A DNA stretch of 21,662 bases, taken from positions 1 through 21,662 of the IMG/VR virus record IMGVR_UViG_3300048772_000007; one strand, 5' to 3'. Positions 21,252-21,662 of the stretch are shown here, piece by piece. Made by a program: the position numbers and the translations under genes. Positions within the stretch are counted from its first letter, which is position 1. Every line of letters begins with the position of its first letter. The notes beneath the pieces are model-generated. The model was not told the origin of the DNA. It ran no database searches and worked only from the letters and a program-made list of their open reading frames with translations. The DNA comes from a virus.

Positions 21252-21662
21252 TGGCGACTCCCGCGTACATCGCGCCTTTCATCAGTCCGACAGCGGGCCT
21301 CGTGCTGCCGTCCTACCAGAGCATCATCAATGACCTCATCAGCGGGTACAGGGCGATTTATCCGCAAGTTGTTTATCTTGGAACGGACACGGCAAAGTAT
21401 CAGGAAATCAGCATATTCGCGCTGAAAGTTTACGACTGCAACCTGGCCTCGCAGCTTGCCTACAATGCGCGTTCGCCTATCTCGGCGGCTGGGGCGGACC
21501 TCGACAGCATCGTGAAGATGAATGGAATTGCTCGGCTTCCCGCTTCATATTCCACGGCTCCCTTGACCGTTTCAGGAGTTGCCGGAACGGTTATAACGAA
21601 TGGCCTGGTGACGGATACGCAAGGAAACGCTTGGTCGCTACCCGTATCCGTTACCATCCCTA
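21251..21662 (+). CDS. Baseplate J-like protein, 3'-truncated by the window edge
   Basis: The frame opens at ATG 21251, sharing one base with the gp25-like stop, and runs out of the window after about 137 codons. The opening (FISPTAGLVLPSYQSIIND) followed by ISGYRAIYPQVVYLGTDTAKYQEISIFA and NARSPISAAGADLDSIVKMNGIAR is typical of baseplate J/gp6-like wedge proteins, including the 'G..LD.ia...gi.R' motif. A beta-strand region (LTVSGVAGTVITNGLV) follows. This is the next gene expected after gp25. Only the N-terminal portion can be described. Confidence 0.85.
   Translation, partial: MATPAYIAPFISPTAGLVLPSYQSIINDLISGYRAIYPQVVYLGTDTAKYQEISIFALKVYDCNLASQLAYNARSPISAAGADLDSIVKMNGIARLPASYSTAPLTVSGVAGTVITNGLVTDTQGNAWSLPVSVTIP

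Overview
The window is a block of late genes from a tailed phage or prophage with a contractile tail (myovirus morphology). Every supported gene lies on the + strand, packed with 1-8 base overlaps or short gaps. The order is DNA methyltransferase, terminase, portal, head morphogenesis, protease/scaffold, capsid, connectors, sheath, tube, tail chaperones, tape measure, baseplate. Both ends are cut: the methyltransferase lacks its 5' end and the baseplate J-like gene lacks its 3' end. I see no integrase, host gene, tRNA or CRISPR array, so free phage and prophage cannot be told apart. Most starts carry a good Shine-Dalgarno sequence, so the host is a bacterium. A lytic transglycosylase domain in the tape measure implies a peptidoglycan barrier. 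I cannot name the host phylum from this sequence.

Layout. 1-2660: ParB-like/N6-adenine-type methyltransferase, small terminase (DUF5681) and large terminase. 2713-5065: portal (DUF1073 type) and Mu F-like head morphogenesis protein. 5066-5579: about 510 bases with no convincing gene, holding a strong hairpin and a broken-looking open frame. 5580-8015: an accessory cassette with its own predicted promoter, made of a coiled-coil small protein, a ribbon-helix-helix-like protein, a superinfection-immunity membrane protein, and two different glycosyltransferases. 8099-11190: DUF2213 protease fused to a charged scaffold (with a nested in-frame start for the scaffold alone), capsid cement-like protein and DUF2184 major capsid protein, closed by an intrinsic terminator. 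11267-13627: connector and neck proteins. 13638-16241: DUF3383 tail sheath, tail tube, and a pair of tail assembly chaperones joined by a predicted -1 ribosomal frameshift. 16244-21662: tape measure with transglycosylase domain, Dit-like protein, Pam3 gp18-like plug, hub, gp138-like spike, gp25-like wedge and baseplate J-like protein.

The genes together describe DNA packaging, capsid assembly and maturation, head closure, and assembly of a contractile tail with an injection baseplate. The cassette between the head morphogenesis gene and the protease is the main departure from a standard module. It pairs an injection-blocking type protein with two sugar transferases, the latter possibly for virion, DNA or host-surface glycosylation. 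Three transcription units appear to begin with a -10-like hexamer only 6-7 bases before ATG (2713, 5580, 8099), suggesting leaderless mRNAs, while genes inside the units use Shine-Dalgarno sites or stop/start overlaps.
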